DNA of 64,000 nt. Origin: Pseudomonas paraeruginosa PA7 (GTDB taxonomy: Bacteria; Pseudomonadota; Gammaproteobacteria; Pseudomonadales; Pseudomonadaceae). Under the pieces are notes generated by a model. The model made no database searches and was not told where the DNA came from. It saw nothing but the letters and a program-made list of their open reading frames with translations. This document shows positions 37,401 to 46,436 of the stretch, piece by piece. The stretch lies in the NCBI RefSeq assembly GCF_000017205.1, contig NC_009656.1, positions 5,026,001 to 5,090,000 of the forward strand, written 5' to 3'. The position numbers and the translations under genes are program-made. Position 1 is the first letter of the stretch. Every line of letters begins with the position of its first letter.

Positions 37401-38558
37401 CTAGCGACGACGGTCGAGGAAATTCACCACCACCCGGTCCAGCCACCCCCACAAGCGCTGGTGCAGACGCATCCACAGCGGCCGCGCGCGCCACATCTCC
37501 AGGGTCACCTCGCGGCTGTCGGCGAAGTCCGCCAGCAGGCTCGCCGCCGCCTGGTTGGTGAAGTCCGGGTCGAGGGCCTCGAGATTGGCGTCGAGGTTGA
37601 AGCGTAGATTCCAATGGTCGAAGTTGCAGGAGCCGACGCTGACCCAGTCGTCGACCATGACCATCTTCAGGTGCAGGAAGCGCGGTCGGTATTCATGGAT
37701 CTGCACGCCGGCGCGCAGCAGGCGCGGGTAATAACGTTGTCCGGCATAGCGTACAGGGGCGTGGTCGGTGAGCCGCCCGGCGAGCAGCAGGCGCACTTCC
37801 ACGCCACGCTGGGCGGCCTTGCGCAGGGCCCGGCGGACCTTCCAGGTCGGCAGGAAGTACGGTGTCGCCAGCCAGATGCGCCGCCGCGAACCGTTCAGCG
37901 CGCGGACCAGCGACTGCAGGATGTCGCGATGCTGGCGAGCATCGGCGTAGGCCACCCGGCCCAGCCCCTGCTCTGCCCCCGGTTGCGGCGGCAGGCGGGT
38001 GAGCGTCATGCCGTCGCGGGGCTTCCAGGCCTTGTCCTCCAGGCAGGCCTGCCATTGCCGCTCGAACAGCGCGGCCCAGTCCGCCACCACCGGGCCGTCC
38101 ATCTCCACCATCACTTCGCGCCAGGCGCTGACGTCACTGACCGGATCCCAGAATTCGTCGGTGATCCCGGCGCCGCCGACATAGCCGATGCGCCCGTCCA
38201 CCAGCAGCAGCTTGCGATGGTCGCGGTAGAGATTGCCGCCGGTCAGCTTCCAGCGCAGCGGGTTGTACAGCCGCAGTTCGCCACCGGCCTCGCGCAGGCG
38301 CTGGCCCCAGGCGCTGCCCAGGCCTAGGCAGCCGAAGCCGTCGAACAGGCAACGCACGGCGACGCCCCGGCGGCGGGCATCGAGCAGGGCCAGAAGAAAC
38401 AGTTCGGCGCAATGCCCGTCCTCCACCAGATACAACTCCAGCTCGATGCTCCGCTGCGCCGTCTCGATGGCCAGAAGCATGCGCGGAAAGAACCGCGCGC
38501 CATCGTTGAGCAGGGCGAAGCGGTTGTCGCTGCGCCAGGGGAAGACCGGGCCGCTCAC
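37401..38558 (-). CDS. PLD-type cardiolipin synthase (ClsB-like)
   Basis: 385 residues with two HKD motifs: HRKLLLVDGRIGYVGG (about residue 110) and HLKMVMVDDWVSVGSCNFD (about residue 300). This is the ClsB-like arrangement without N-terminal membrane helices; a C-terminal amphipathic segment (PLWMRLHQRLWGWLDRVVVNFLDRRR) could bind membrane. Expected reaction: transfer of a phosphatidyl group to make cardiolipin or a related phospholipid. The GTG start overlaps the stop of the upstream YceI gene (GTGA), so the two are translationally coupled. Confidence 0.88.
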   Translation of the reverse strand: MSGPVFPWRSDNRFALLNDGARFFPRMLLAIETAQRSIELELYLVEDGHCAELFLLALLDARRRGVAVRCLFDGFGCLGLGSAWGQRLREAGGELRLYNPLRWKLTGGNLYRDHRKLLLVDGRIGYVGGAGITDEFWDPVSDVSAWREVMVEMDGPVVADWAALFERQWQACLEDKAWKPRDGMTLTRLPPQPGAEQGLGRVAYADARQHRDILQSLVRALNGSRRRIWLATPYFLPTWKVRRALRKAAQRGVEVRLLLAGRLTDHAPVRYAGQRYYPRLLRAGVQIHEYRPRFLHLKMVMVDDWVSVGSCNFDHWNLRFNLDANLEALDPDFTNQAAASLLADFADSREVTLEMWRARPLWMRLHQRLWGWLDRVVVNFLDRRR

Positions 38559-39127
38559 CGCGACGTGAAGATCAGCACGGCGCCGACCGGCACCGTGAGC
38601 CCGATGCTGCTGGCGCCGGCCAGCTTGCGCAGGGTCTCGATACCCGGCGCAAGGTCGAAGTCGGCGGCTTCCAGCACCAGCGGCGACAGGGTGACCACCT
38701 GGAAGCGATGCTCGTCCAGGCGGGTCACCAGCAGGTCGCTGGAGTAGCGCTTCTGCCTGCCGTGCAGGCTCACGGTCAGCGGCTGGCTCATCTCCAGCTG
38801 TACGCCGCTGGCCAGGTCGACGATCGGACCCAGGTCGAGCTGCGCGGTGATCTCCGCTTCGGCGAAGCGCTTGGTCTCGAACAGATGCTCGCGGATGCGC
38901 TCGTCGCGCAGCGGGATCCCGCTGCTCACCGAGTCCAGTTCGACGCGCAGGCGCGCCTGGCCCTTGTCATCGACCTTGCCATGCATGACCAGGAAGCGGC
39001 CGACTTCGGAAAGGGTGGCGTTCTTGGTGGAGATGAAGCTGAGTCGCGACGACTCGTAGTCCAGGTACCAGGCGGCCTGGACCGGCAAGGCCAGCAGGGC
39101 CAGGCCGAGGCAGATCAACTTGTGCAT
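38555..39127 (-). CDS. YceI-family periplasmic protein (copy 1)
   Basis: 190 residues. A signal peptide (MHKLICLGLALLALPVQA) is followed by a lipocalin-like YceI barrel: WYLDYESSRLSFISTKNATLSEVGRFLVMHGKV and DLASGVQLEMSQPLTVSLHG. YceI proteins bind isoprenoid-type lipids. It is clearly paralogous to the protein encoded at 44273-44860 (same WxLxxxxSRxSFxSxKxAxxxEVxRF pattern). The start follows GGGAG. Coupled to a cardiolipin-synthase-like gene, which suggests lipid handling in the envelope. Confidence 0.88.
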   Translation of the reverse strand: MHKLICLGLALLALPVQAAWYLDYESSRLSFISTKNATLSEVGRFLVMHGKVDDKGQARLRVELDSVSSGIPLRDERIREHLFETKRFAEAEITAQLDLGPIVDLASGVQLEMSQPLTVSLHGRQKRYSSDLLVTRLDEHRFQVVTLSPLVLEAADFDLAPGIETLRKLAGASSIGLTVPVGAVLIFTSR

Positions 39128-39191
39128 GCGGGCTCCCTATGCGTCCGGCGCCACCTTAAACCGGGCGCCGGGGAGCAGGCAAACCCCCGCC

Positions 39192-39962
39192 TCAGTCCAG
39201 CGCGTGCTGCAACTGACTGATGGTCTCGGCCAGGGTTCCCAGGTGCCGCCGGCGAACCCGCTCGACGCAATCCTGGTCGCACGGCCAGTGCAGCGCCACG
39301 CTGCCCAGCAGGCGGCCCTGGACGCGCACCGGCAGGGCCACCGCGCGAATCAGGAACGGCAGGCGCACCGGGTATTCCCAGTGCCCCTCGGTGCGTTCGC
39401 CGTAACCCTGGCCATGGGCCTGTTCGCGGGTGCGCAGCCAGAGGTCCTCGTCCACCTGGTGGTGGCGCGCCAGGCGGCGTACCTCGCTGTCTTCCAGTTC
39501 GCCCAGGCAAGCCTTGCCCATCGCCGAGTGGAACAGGCTGGCATGCTGGCCGACCACCAGCCGGTTGGCCGGGTAGCGTTTACGCAGGGCACCCGGCACC
39601 GAGCTTTCCGCCACCAGCAAGTGGTCGCCGTCGAGGATCGACAGATCGGCGACCAGCCCGGTACGCTCGCTCAGTTCCACCAGCAGCGGCGCGGAACGCT
39701 CCACCACCTGGCAGCGGAAACGCTCGGCGGCGTCGCCGTACAGGCGGTTGGAACGCAGGCGGTAGCGCCGGTCGGTCAACGCGCGGTACAGCCAGCCCTG
39801 TTCCAGCAGGGTATGCAACAGCCGCGACACCGTGGCCTTGGGCAGCCCGCTCAGATAGTGCAGTTCCTCCAGGCCCAGCGCGCGGTGCTGGCCAAGCAGG
39901 TCGAGGAGCGCCAGCGCCCGCTCCACCGAACGGACGGTTCCCGCTTCTTCTTTTTCCGGCAT
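39192..39962 (-). CDS. IclR-family transcriptional regulator
   Basis: 256 residues. An N-terminal winged helix (about 10-70: VRSVERALALLDLLGQHRALGLEELHYLSGLPKATVSRLLHTLLEQGWL) is followed by the effector-binding domain of the family (PLLVELSERTGLVADLSILDGDHLL...SAMGKACLGEL). The start MPEKEEAGTVRSV follows GGAGG with 7-nt spacing. It is the last gene of the same-strand cluster peptidase-MFS-amidase-regulator and is the likely regulator of that catabolic unit, probably responding to its substrate. Confidence 0.9.
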   Translation of the reverse strand: MPEKEEAGTVRSVERALALLDLLGQHRALGLEELHYLSGLPKATVSRLLHTLLEQGWLYRALTDRRYRLRSNRLYGDAAERFRCQVVERSAPLLVELSERTGLVADLSILDGDHLLVAESSVPGALRKRYPANRLVVGQHASLFHSAMGKACLGELEDSEVRRLARHHQVDEDLWLRTREQAHGQGYGERTEGHWEYPVRLPFLIRAVALPVRVQGRLLGSVALHWPCDQDCVERVRRRHLGTLAETISQLQHALD

Positions 39963-40053
39963 GACGACACCTCCACCGTCGACAGACCGTGATGGCAAAG
40001 CAATATGCAAGCCCAGGCCTTGTAGGAGAAGTCTGCAAGCACAGCCAGCGTGC

Positions 40054-41544
40054 CTACCGAAGCCAGGCCGCTCCCGCCACCTCCAGCATCGCAGGCGGGC
40101 GCCGGCCGACCCAGCCGGTCAGTTTCTCGTGGGCCCGGGCCAGTTGCAGCACCGCCAGGTCGGCCTGCGCCGGGCCGATGATCTGCAGCCCCATCGGCAA
40201 GCCCGCCGCACCGAAACCGATCGGTACGCTGATCGCCGGCAGGCCGGCCAGGGTCGCACCGATCACTACCTCCATCCAGCGATGATAGGTGTCCATCGGC
40301 CGCCCGCCGACCTGCCGCGGCCAGGGTATCTCTGCATCGAAAGGAAACACTTGGGCGGTGGGCAGCAAGAGGAAATCGTAACGTTCGAACAGGCGCGCCA
40401 GGGCGCGGTACCAGTCGCTGCGATCCAGCGCCGCGCGATACACCTCGGCAGCCGTCAAGCCGAGCCCGGACTCCACCTCCCACTGCGCCTCCGGCTTGAG
40501 CCGGGCGCGACGCACAGGGTCGGCGTAGAGCTCGCCGAGGCTGCCCTGCACCAGCCACTGGCGATGGACCAGCCAGCTGCACCACAGACGTTCCAGCGAA
40601 TAGTCCGGCAGGCACGCCTCGACCTCGCAACCCAGTTCGGCGAAATCGCCCAGCGCGGCGTCGCAGAGCGCCAGCACGCCCTCCTCCGTCGGCAGGTAGC
40701 CGGCGTAGTCGCCGAGCCAGCCGAGCCGGGCGCCGTGGAAATCGCGCTCCAGGTCGCTGGCGAAAACGCCCGGATCGTCACGCAGCGACAACGGGCAGCG
40801 CGGGTCGTAGCCGGCCTGGGTGGCCAACAGCCGGGCGACATCGGCGACGCTGCGGCCCATCGGCCCTTCGGTGGCCAGTTGCTGGACGAACAGCTCCGGC
40901 TGCGGTCCGTGCGGCACCCGGCCCTGGGACGGCCGGAAGCCGTAGATGTTGTTGTAGGCCGCCGGATTGCGCAGCGAGCCCATCATGTCGCTGCCGTCGG
41001 CCACCGGCAACATGCGCAGCGCCAGCGCCACCGCTGCCCCGCCGCTGCTGCCGCCGGCGGTCCGCGACGGATCGTAGGCGTTGCGAGTGGTACCGAAGAC
41101 ACGGTTGTAGGTCTGCGAGCCGAGGCCGAACTCCGGCACGTTGGTCTTGCCGATGACGATCGCCCCGCTGCGCCTGGCGCGTTCGACGATGATCGCGTCG
41201 TGCGCCGGCACCTGTCCGGCGAACAGCGGCGAGCCCAGGGTGGTGGGGATGCCGGCGGTGGCGGCGAGGTCCTTGACCGCCTGAGGCATGCCGTGCATCC
41301 AGCCAAGCCATTCGCCGCGCGCCAGTTGCCGGTCGCGCTCGTCGGCCTGGGCCAGCAGCAGGCTTTCCGGTCGCAACGAGACGATGGCGTTGACCCGTGG
41401 GTTGAACCGCTCGATCTGCGCCAGGTAGGCCCGCATGACCTCGCGACAGGACAGCTCGCGTCGGCGGATCGCCGCGGACAACGGCAACGCGTCCAGCGCG
41501 ACGATCTCCTCATGGTTGTCGCGTCGATGGCCGGTAGCGCTCAT
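40054..41544 (-). CDS. Amidase (amidase-signature family)
   Basis: 496 residues. The Ser-cisSer-Lys triad is readable: Lys91 (QAVKDLAATAG), cis-Ser166 in AGGSSGGAAVALAL and nucleophile Ser190 in GSDMMGSLRNPA; the 24-residue spacing between the two serines is that of the family. It hydrolyses an amide; substrate not predictable. ATG at 41544 follows AAGGAG and is immediately next to the stop of the upstream MFS gene (41545), so the two are coupled. In the cluster it would act on an imported amide or acyl-amino compound. Confidence 0.93.
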   Translation of the reverse strand: MSATGHRRDNHEEIVALDALPLSAAIRRRELSCREVMRAYLAQIERFNPRVNAIVSLRPESLLLAQADERDRQLARGEWLGWMHGMPQAVKDLAATAGIPTTLGSPLFAGQVPAHDAIIVERARRSGAIVIGKTNVPEFGLGSQTYNRVFGTTRNAYDPSRTAGGSSGGAAVALALRMLPVADGSDMMGSLRNPAAYNNIYGFRPSQGRVPHGPQPELFVQQLATEGPMGRSVADVARLLATQAGYDPRCPLSLRDDPGVFASDLERDFHGARLGWLGDYAGYLPTEEGVLALCDAALGDFAELGCEVEACLPDYSLERLWCSWLVHRQWLVQGSLGELYADPVRRARLKPEAQWEVESGLGLTAAEVYRAALDRSDWYRALARLFERYDFLLLPTAQVFPFDAEIPWPRQVGGRPMDTYHRWMEVVIGATLAGLPAISVPIGFGAAGLPMGLQIIGPAQADLAVLQLARAHEKLTGWVGRRPPAMLEVAGAAWLR

Positions 41545-42864
41545 TCACAGACTCCTTGCCGGCTTGCCCAGGACCGGTTGGGGGGCGCGCGGAGCGGGCG
41601 TGGCGCCCTCTCGCAGGTACAGGGTGGCAAGCAGGCCGAGGAAGGCCGCGCCGAGCACGTAGAACGCCGGTGCCACCGGCGAGCCAGCGGCCTCGCTCAG
41701 CCAGGTGACGATGAACGGGGCGAAGCCGCCGAACAGCATCACCGCCAGGTTATACCCCACCGCCAGGCCGGTGGAGCGGACCCGCACCGGGAACTGCTCG
41801 GCCACCGCGGTCGGCGCCGGGCCGTAGAAACCGCCGATCGCCGTGCACAACAGCAGTTGCATCAGCAGCAGGCGCTCCAGGCTGGGCGCGGCGGCGACCC
41901 AGGCGAACAACGGGTAGACCATCAGCATGAAGGCCAGGGTCGAGACCAGCAGCACCGGCCGCCGGCCGACCCGGTCGGACAATCCGCCGGCCAGCGGGAT
42001 CACCAGCGTCATCAGCGCCACCGCCGCCATCTGCACCATGAATACCTGGTCCAGCGCCAGGCCCAGTTGCTTGTGGGCAAAGGTCGGCATGTTCACCAGC
42101 ACCACGTAGAAAGACACCGTGCCGATCACCGTCAGGCCCATGCTCACCAGCACGCCGCGCCGGTGCCGGCGCAGCACGCCGAGCAGGCCCAGGCGCTCGC
42201 CGGGCGCCTGGCGGGCCTCGAGGAAGGCTTCGGTCTCGCTCATGTAGCGGCGGATCCAGAACCCCACCGGGCCGATCAGCAGGCCGACCAGGAACGGCAG
42301 CCGCCAGCCCCAGCTTTCCAGCGCCGCCGCACTCAGGCAATGGGTGACCAGCGCGCCCATGCCGGCACCGGTGAATACCGCCAGGCACTGCCCGAACAAC
42401 TGCCAGGAACCGTAGAGGCCACGCCGATGCGGCGGCGCGCTTTCCACCAGGAACGCCGTGGCGCTGGCGAACTCGCCACCGGTGGCGAAGCCCTGCAGCA
42501 TCCGCGCGATGACGATCAGCAGCGGCGCGCCCAGGCCGATGGCCGCGTGGGTCGGGGCGAGGGCGATCAGCGCGATGGACAGGGTCATCAGCAGGATGAT
42601 CAGTTGCATCGCCGCCTTTCGCCCCTTGCGATCGGCATACAGGCCGAGCAGCACGCCACCGGCCGGGCGCATGAAGAAGCCGACGCCGAAGGTCGCCAGG
42701 GCCATCAGCAGCGAGGTGTAATCGTCGCCGGAGGGAAAGAACAGCCTGGCGATCAGGCTGGAGAGAAAGCCGTAGACGATGAAGTCGTACCATTCCAGGG
42801 CGTTGCCGATCACGGCAGCCGCCACCTGGCGGGTACGCGAGGTACCGCTCGGGCAAGCGTGCAT
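41545..42864 (-). CDS. MFS metabolite:H+ symporter
   Basis: 439 residues with twelve helices of the MHS subfamily (ShiA/ProP/KgtP type). The first helix region AVIGNALEWYDFIVYGFLSSLIARLFFPSGDD and the loop YADRKGRKAAMQLIILLMTLS are the hallmarks; ATGGEFASATAFLVESAPPHRRGLYGSWQ is the helix-5 region. Likely imports the compound processed by the flanking M20 hydrolase and amidase. ATG follows AGGAGA. It lies 36 bases downstream of the M20 gene. Confidence 0.92.
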   Translation of the reverse strand: MHACPSGTSRTRQVAAAVIGNALEWYDFIVYGFLSSLIARLFFPSGDDYTSLLMALATFGVGFFMRPAGGVLLGLYADRKGRKAAMQLIILLMTLSIALIALAPTHAAIGLGAPLLIVIARMLQGFATGGEFASATAFLVESAPPHRRGLYGSWQLFGQCLAVFTGAGMGALVTHCLSAAALESWGWRLPFLVGLLIGPVGFWIRRYMSETEAFLEARQAPGERLGLLGVLRRHRRGVLVSMGLTVIGTVSFYVVLVNMPTFAHKQLGLALDQVFMVQMAAVALMTLVIPLAGGLSDRVGRRPVLLVSTLAFMLMVYPLFAWVAAAPSLERLLLMQLLLCTAIGGFYGPAPTAVAEQFPVRVRSTGLAVGYNLAVMLFGGFAPFIVTWLSEAAGSPVAPAFYVLGAAFLGLLATLYLREGATPAPRAPQPVLGKPARSL

Positions 42865-42900
42865 GGGAGTCTCCTGGTAACTGGGAAAGGCCGGCGCGGT

Positions 42901-44118
42901 TCAGGCCGCACCGAGGCTGGCGGCGGTGCCGACGCCGGCGGCCGCGGAAGCGTCCAGCCAGGTCTCGGCGAGCGCGCCCCAGTAGGCGGCGCCCAGGACC
43001 AGGATGTCGTCGTTGAAGTCATAGCCCGGGTTATGCACCATCGGTCCCCCGGCGCCATTACCGATGAACAGGTAGCTGCCGGGGCAGCGTTGCAGCATCC
43101 AGGCGAAATCCTCGCTGCCCATCAGCTTCGGCGTAGCGCCGTCGACCTGGTCCGCGCCGAGCAGCTCGACCCCGACCTGGCGGGCGAACTCGGTTTCCTC
43201 GGCGCTGTTGACCAGCACCGGGTAGGCCGGATAGTGCTCGATGCTGGCCTGGCAGCCGTAGCTGGCGGCCTGCTGCTCGATGATCGCGCGGACCCGTTGC
43301 AGGACCTGCTCGCGCACCTGCCCGTCGAGCGCCCGTAGGCTCAGGCGCAGCAAGGCGCGCTGGGGAATCACGTTGGCCGCTTCGCCGGCCTGCAGCGCGC
43401 CGACGGTGACCACCGCGGCCTTCTGCGGGTCGATGTTGCGCGCCACCACGCTCTGCAAGGCCATCACCACGCCGGACGCGGCGAGCAGCGGGTCGACGCT
43501 CAGGTGCGGCATCGAGCCGTGGCCGCCGACGCCTTCGACGGTGACCGTCAGCAGATCCTGGGACGCCATCATCGGCCCGGCGCGGAAGCCCAGGTGGCCG
43601 GCCTCCAGCCCCGGCATGTTGTGCATGCCGAACAGCGCGTCGCAGGGGAAGCGCTCCAGCAGACCATCGGCGAGCATCGCCTCGGCACCGCCCTGGCCTT
43701 CCTCGGCGGGCTGGAAGATCAGCACCAGGGTGCCGTCGAAACGCCGGGTCGCCGCCAGGTAGCGCGCCGCGCCAAGCAGCATCGCGGTGTGCCCGTCGTG
43801 GCCGCAGGCATGCATCCGCCCGCCGTGGCAACTGCTGTAGCCGAGCCCGGTGGCCTCGACGATGGGCAGCGCGTCCATGTCCGCCCGCAGCCCGATCCGG
43901 CGCGGACTGTCGCCCTGGCGCAGGACCCCGACCACGCCGGTGCGGCCGATCCCTTCGTGTACCTCGTAGCCCCACTCGCGCAGGCGGTCGGCGACCAGCG
44001 CGGCGGTGCGCCGCTCCTCGAAACCCAGTTCGGGATGGGCGTGGATGTCCTGGCGCAGGCTGCGCAGATCGTCGCCGACCTCCTCGAGCCAGGCCACGAT
44101 GTGTCGATGTCGAGCCAT
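42901..44118 (-). CDS. M20-family amidohydrolase (aminoacylase/hippurate-hydrolase type)
   Basis: 405 residues. M20D metal-binding features: RADMDALPI, HACGHDGHTAMLLGAARYLA and EEGQGGAEAM with the catalytic Glu. The dimerisation domain is at about 180-290. Such enzymes cleave N-acyl or N-carbamoyl groups from amino acids. The start MARHRHIVAW follows GAGGAGAGAC; 20 codons upstream in frame are discarded. It is the first gene of the four-gene unit with MFS, amidase and IclR genes, which together look like uptake and two-step hydrolysis of an amide-containing compound. Confidence 0.92.
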   Translation of the reverse strand: MARHRHIVAWLEEVGDDLRSLRQDIHAHPELGFEERRTAALVADRLREWGYEVHEGIGRTGVVGVLRQGDSPRRIGLRADMDALPIVEATGLGYSSCHGGRMHACGHDGHTAMLLGAARYLAATRRFDGTLVLIFQPAEEGQGGAEAMLADGLLERFPCDALFGMHNMPGLEAGHLGFRAGPMMASQDLLTVTVEGVGGHGSMPHLSVDPLLAASGVVMALQSVVARNIDPQKAAVVTVGALQAGEAANVIPQRALLRLSLRALDGQVREQVLQRVRAIIEQQAASYGCQASIEHYPAYPVLVNSAEETEFARQVGVELLGADQVDGATPKLMGSEDFAWMLQRCPGSYLFIGNGAGGPMVHNPGYDFNDDILVLGAAYWGALAETWLDASAAAGVGTAASLGAA

Positions 44119-44272
44119 GCCGTCTCTCCTCTGGCCGGATAGCGCTCCGGTCTTGTTGGCGGGAGCCCCGGGACGCAAGGCCGCCCGGGCTTGGCAACAG
44201 CTAAGCGCGGCACGCGGCGGAGGACAACGAAAGGCGGTTCCACTGGGTGGAACCCGACGCCCGCGCCGGCCT

Positions 44273-44860
44273 TCAGAGCTGTTCCGGCGGCACTTCGCGG
44301 AAGTTGAGCACGGCGAAGACCGGCACCTCGGGAGTGATCGAAGGGATATTGGCCATGTCCTTCAGCGGCTTGAGCTTTTCCTCGAGGTTGAAGTCGAGCA
44401 GCTTGAGCAGCACCGGCTCCAGGGTGGCCACCTGGACCAGCCCCTCGCCCTGGCGGGTGACCAGCACGTCGGCCTTGAGGCGACGCTGCTGGCCGTGCAG
44501 GTCGAGGGTGAAGTCGAGCTTCTCGACCCGCGACTGGCCAACCCGCAGGTCGTCGAAGCCGGCCATGTCCAGGCGGCTCTCCACGGTGGCCTGGGGGAAG
44601 CGCGAGGTCTCGAAGAAGTTGTCCTTCATCCGCTCGTCGCGCAGGGCCAGGCCGCTGTCCAGGGTGCCCAGCGGTACCACGATGCGCGCCACGCCCTGCT
44701 TGTCGATCTGCCCGCTGAGACGGTCGAAGCGCTGCACCTCGGCCATCTTCGCGCGCTTCACGGAGACGAAGCTGATTCGCGAATAATCCGGTTCCAGCTG
44801 CCATTCCGCCGCCGACAGCAACGGGCTGAACAGCAGCAGCACACACAATACGACAGGCAT
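44273..44860 (-). CDS. YceI-family periplasmic protein (copy 2)
   Basis: 195 residues. A signal peptide (MPVVLCVLLLFSPLLSA) is followed by a YceI barrel (EWQLEPDYSRISFVSVKRAKMAEVQRFDRLSGQIDKQGVARIVVPL). Strongly similar in pattern to the YceI protein at 38555-39127, about 5 kb away on the same strand. GGAGG lies 4 nt before the ATG. Probably an envelope lipid-binding protein; the specific ligand is unknown. Confidence 0.87.
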   Translation of the reverse strand: MPVVLCVLLLFSPLLSAAEWQLEPDYSRISFVSVKRAKMAEVQRFDRLSGQIDKQGVARIVVPLGTLDSGLALRDERMKDNFFETSRFPQATVESRLDMAGFDDLRVGQSRVEKLDFTLDLHGQQRRLKADVLVTRQGEGLVQVATLEPVLLKLLDFNLEEKLKPLKDMANIPSITPEVPVFAVLNFREVPPEQL

Positions 44861-44920
44861 TCCACCTCCGGCTGCGGGCCGGCGCCATCCCTCGCACCGC
44901 GCCCCGACATGCGCCGCCGG

Positions 44921-45256
44921 TCAGTCCGGCAGCCTGTCCGCCTCGGCCAGCAGCCGGCATCCTTCGCGCGGGCCCAGCCAGGCGGCCGTCTGCGTACTGC
45001 CGAGGCCGCGGGCGGTCACCCGGCGGCGGGCTTCGTCGTCGAAGAAGCCGCTGATCGGCACGTACTGTTGGGTATAGGCCCGGCAATAGTCCGCAGAGTT
45101 CCCCATCACGTAGCGACAGGAACAGTACTCCTTGGCCGTGTAGGCGCCGATGATGGCGGGAAAGGCCGCCAGGTGGACGCGGTTCTGCCAGGCCCAGGCC
45201 AGCGCCGCGAGCAGTAGCAGGAGGAACAGCGCGAGCCAGGGGTGGCGTCGGATCAT
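44921..45256 (-). CDS. Small Cys-rich membrane-anchored protein
   Basis: 111 residues. One N-terminal helix (MIRRHPWLALFLLLLLAALAWAW) is followed by a periplasmic part with a Cys cluster EYCSCRYVMGNSADYC (CxC...C) and one further Cys near the end (REGCRLL). It starts at 45256, overlapping the stop of the upstream hydrolase gene by ATGA, so the two are coupled. I recognise no family. The Cys spacing could bind metal or form disulfides in the periplasm. Probably a partner of the hydrolase. Confidence 0.78.
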   Translation of the reverse strand: MIRRHPWLALFLLLLLAALAWAWQNRVHLAAFPAIIGAYTAKEYCSCRYVMGNSADYCRAYTQQYVPISGFFDDEARRRVTARGLGSTQTAAWLGPREGCRLLAEADRLPD

Positions 45257-46368
45257 GGCGGTGTGTCCCCGGCGAACGCCGCCCTGGCCAGGCCGAGGAA
45301 GCGGTTGTCGTCGTAGCGTCCGTCGCGGTCGTCGGCGTAGCGCACGATCACCAGCTTCTGCTCGGGCAGGACGTAGAGCGCCTGGCCCCAGTGACCGAGC
45401 GCGGCGAAAGCGGTCTCCGGGATGTCCGGCCAGGGCGGCGGCGCGCCTTTCACCGCGCGGTTCAGCCACCAGTGCCCGCCGGGCACCGCCTCGCCGGCCT
45501 CTTCCGGACTCGGCCGGTAGCGGGCGAAAGGCGTCAGGTTGAATTCGATCCAGGACAGCGGCAGCAGCTGGCGCTCGCGCCAGCGCCCGTGGCGCTGCAT
45601 CAGCAGGCCGACGCGGGCCAGGTCGCGGGCGCTCAGGTAGGCATAGGACGAACCGACGAATGTGCCGGCGGCATCCCGCTCCCAGACCGCCGAACGAATC
45701 CCCAGCGGCTCGAACAGCGCGCGCCAGGGATAGTCGGCGTATTCCGCGCCGAGCATGCCGTGCAGGGCCGCCGCCAGCACGTTGCTGTCGCCGCTGGAGT
45801 AGCGGAAGCGCCGGCCCGGCTGGCGTGCCGCCGGTGTGCTGGCGACGAACCCGGCCATGTCGTCGCGGCCGCGGGTATAGAGCATCGCCACCACCGAGGA
45901 TTTCAGCGGCGCGAACTCGTAGTCCTCCTGCCAGTCCAGCCCGGAGGACCAGTTCAGCAGGTGACGCAGCGTCACCTCGGGATGGCGGGCGAACGGCGGG
46001 TAGTAGCCGGCGACCGGATCGTCGAGCTGGAAGCGCCGCTCACCCTGGGCGATGCCGAGCAGCGTGGCGAGCAGGCTCTTGCTCACCGACCAGGTCAGGT
46101 GCGGCGTCTCGGCGCGGCTCGGCCCGGCATAGCGCTCGTAGACCAGGCGGCCGTCGCGGACCACCACCACCGCATCGGTGCGAACGCCCTTGCGACGGAC
46201 ATCGTCACGACGGGGAAAGGCATAGCGCTCGAACGCCTCCAGCGCCGGCCCGGTGGGCTGCGGCGCGCGCGGCCAGTCGGCGTCGGGCCAGTCTTCACCG
46301 AGAGCGGCAAGGGAACACGTCAGGAGCAGCGCGGCGAGGGCGCCGCGGAACAACGGCAAAGCGGGCAT
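45253..46368 (-). CDS. Serine hydrolase of the beta-lactamase/NylB fold
   Basis: 371 residues with a signal peptide (first about 24). Class C beta-lactamase/penicillin-binding fold resembling 6-aminohexanoate-dimer hydrolase NylB: nucleophile Ser94 and Lys97 in TWSVSKSLLATLLG, Tyr190 in RYSSGDSN, and a C-terminal HWGQALYVLPEQKLVIVRY (KTG-loop equivalent GHxGQ). True beta-lactamase activity is unlikely from these motifs; an esterase or amidase is more probable. Coupled to the small Cys-rich gene downstream. Confidence 0.87.
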   Translation of the reverse strand: MPALPLFRGALAALLLTCSLAALGEDWPDADWPRAPQPTGPALEAFERYAFPRRDDVRRKGVRTDAVVVVRDGRLVYERYAGPSRAETPHLTWSVSKSLLATLLGIAQGERRFQLDDPVAGYYPPFARHPEVTLRHLLNWSSGLDWQEDYEFAPLKSSVVAMLYTRGRDDMAGFVASTPAARQPGRRFRYSSGDSNVLAAALHGMLGAEYADYPWRALFEPLGIRSAVWERDAAGTFVGSSYAYLSARDLARVGLLMQRHGRWRERQLLPLSWIEFNLTPFARYRPSPEEAGEAVPGGHWWLNRAVKGAPPPWPDIPETAFAALGHWGQALYVLPEQKLVIVRYADDRDGRYDDNRFLGLARAAFAGDTPP

Positions 46369-46436
46369 CGGCGGGGCCCTCTCGACAGTCGAGGGGCCAC
46401 CCTAGCACGGCCTCGATGACAGCCGGAAGCGCGGGT

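Noticed and set aside
39961-43338. Very long open frame on the plus strand (over 1100 codons) opposite the amidase and MFS genes
   Set aside because: It is Gln/Arg/His-rich with no domain or ribosome-binding site and is antisense to well-supported genes; high-GC third positions create such frames.
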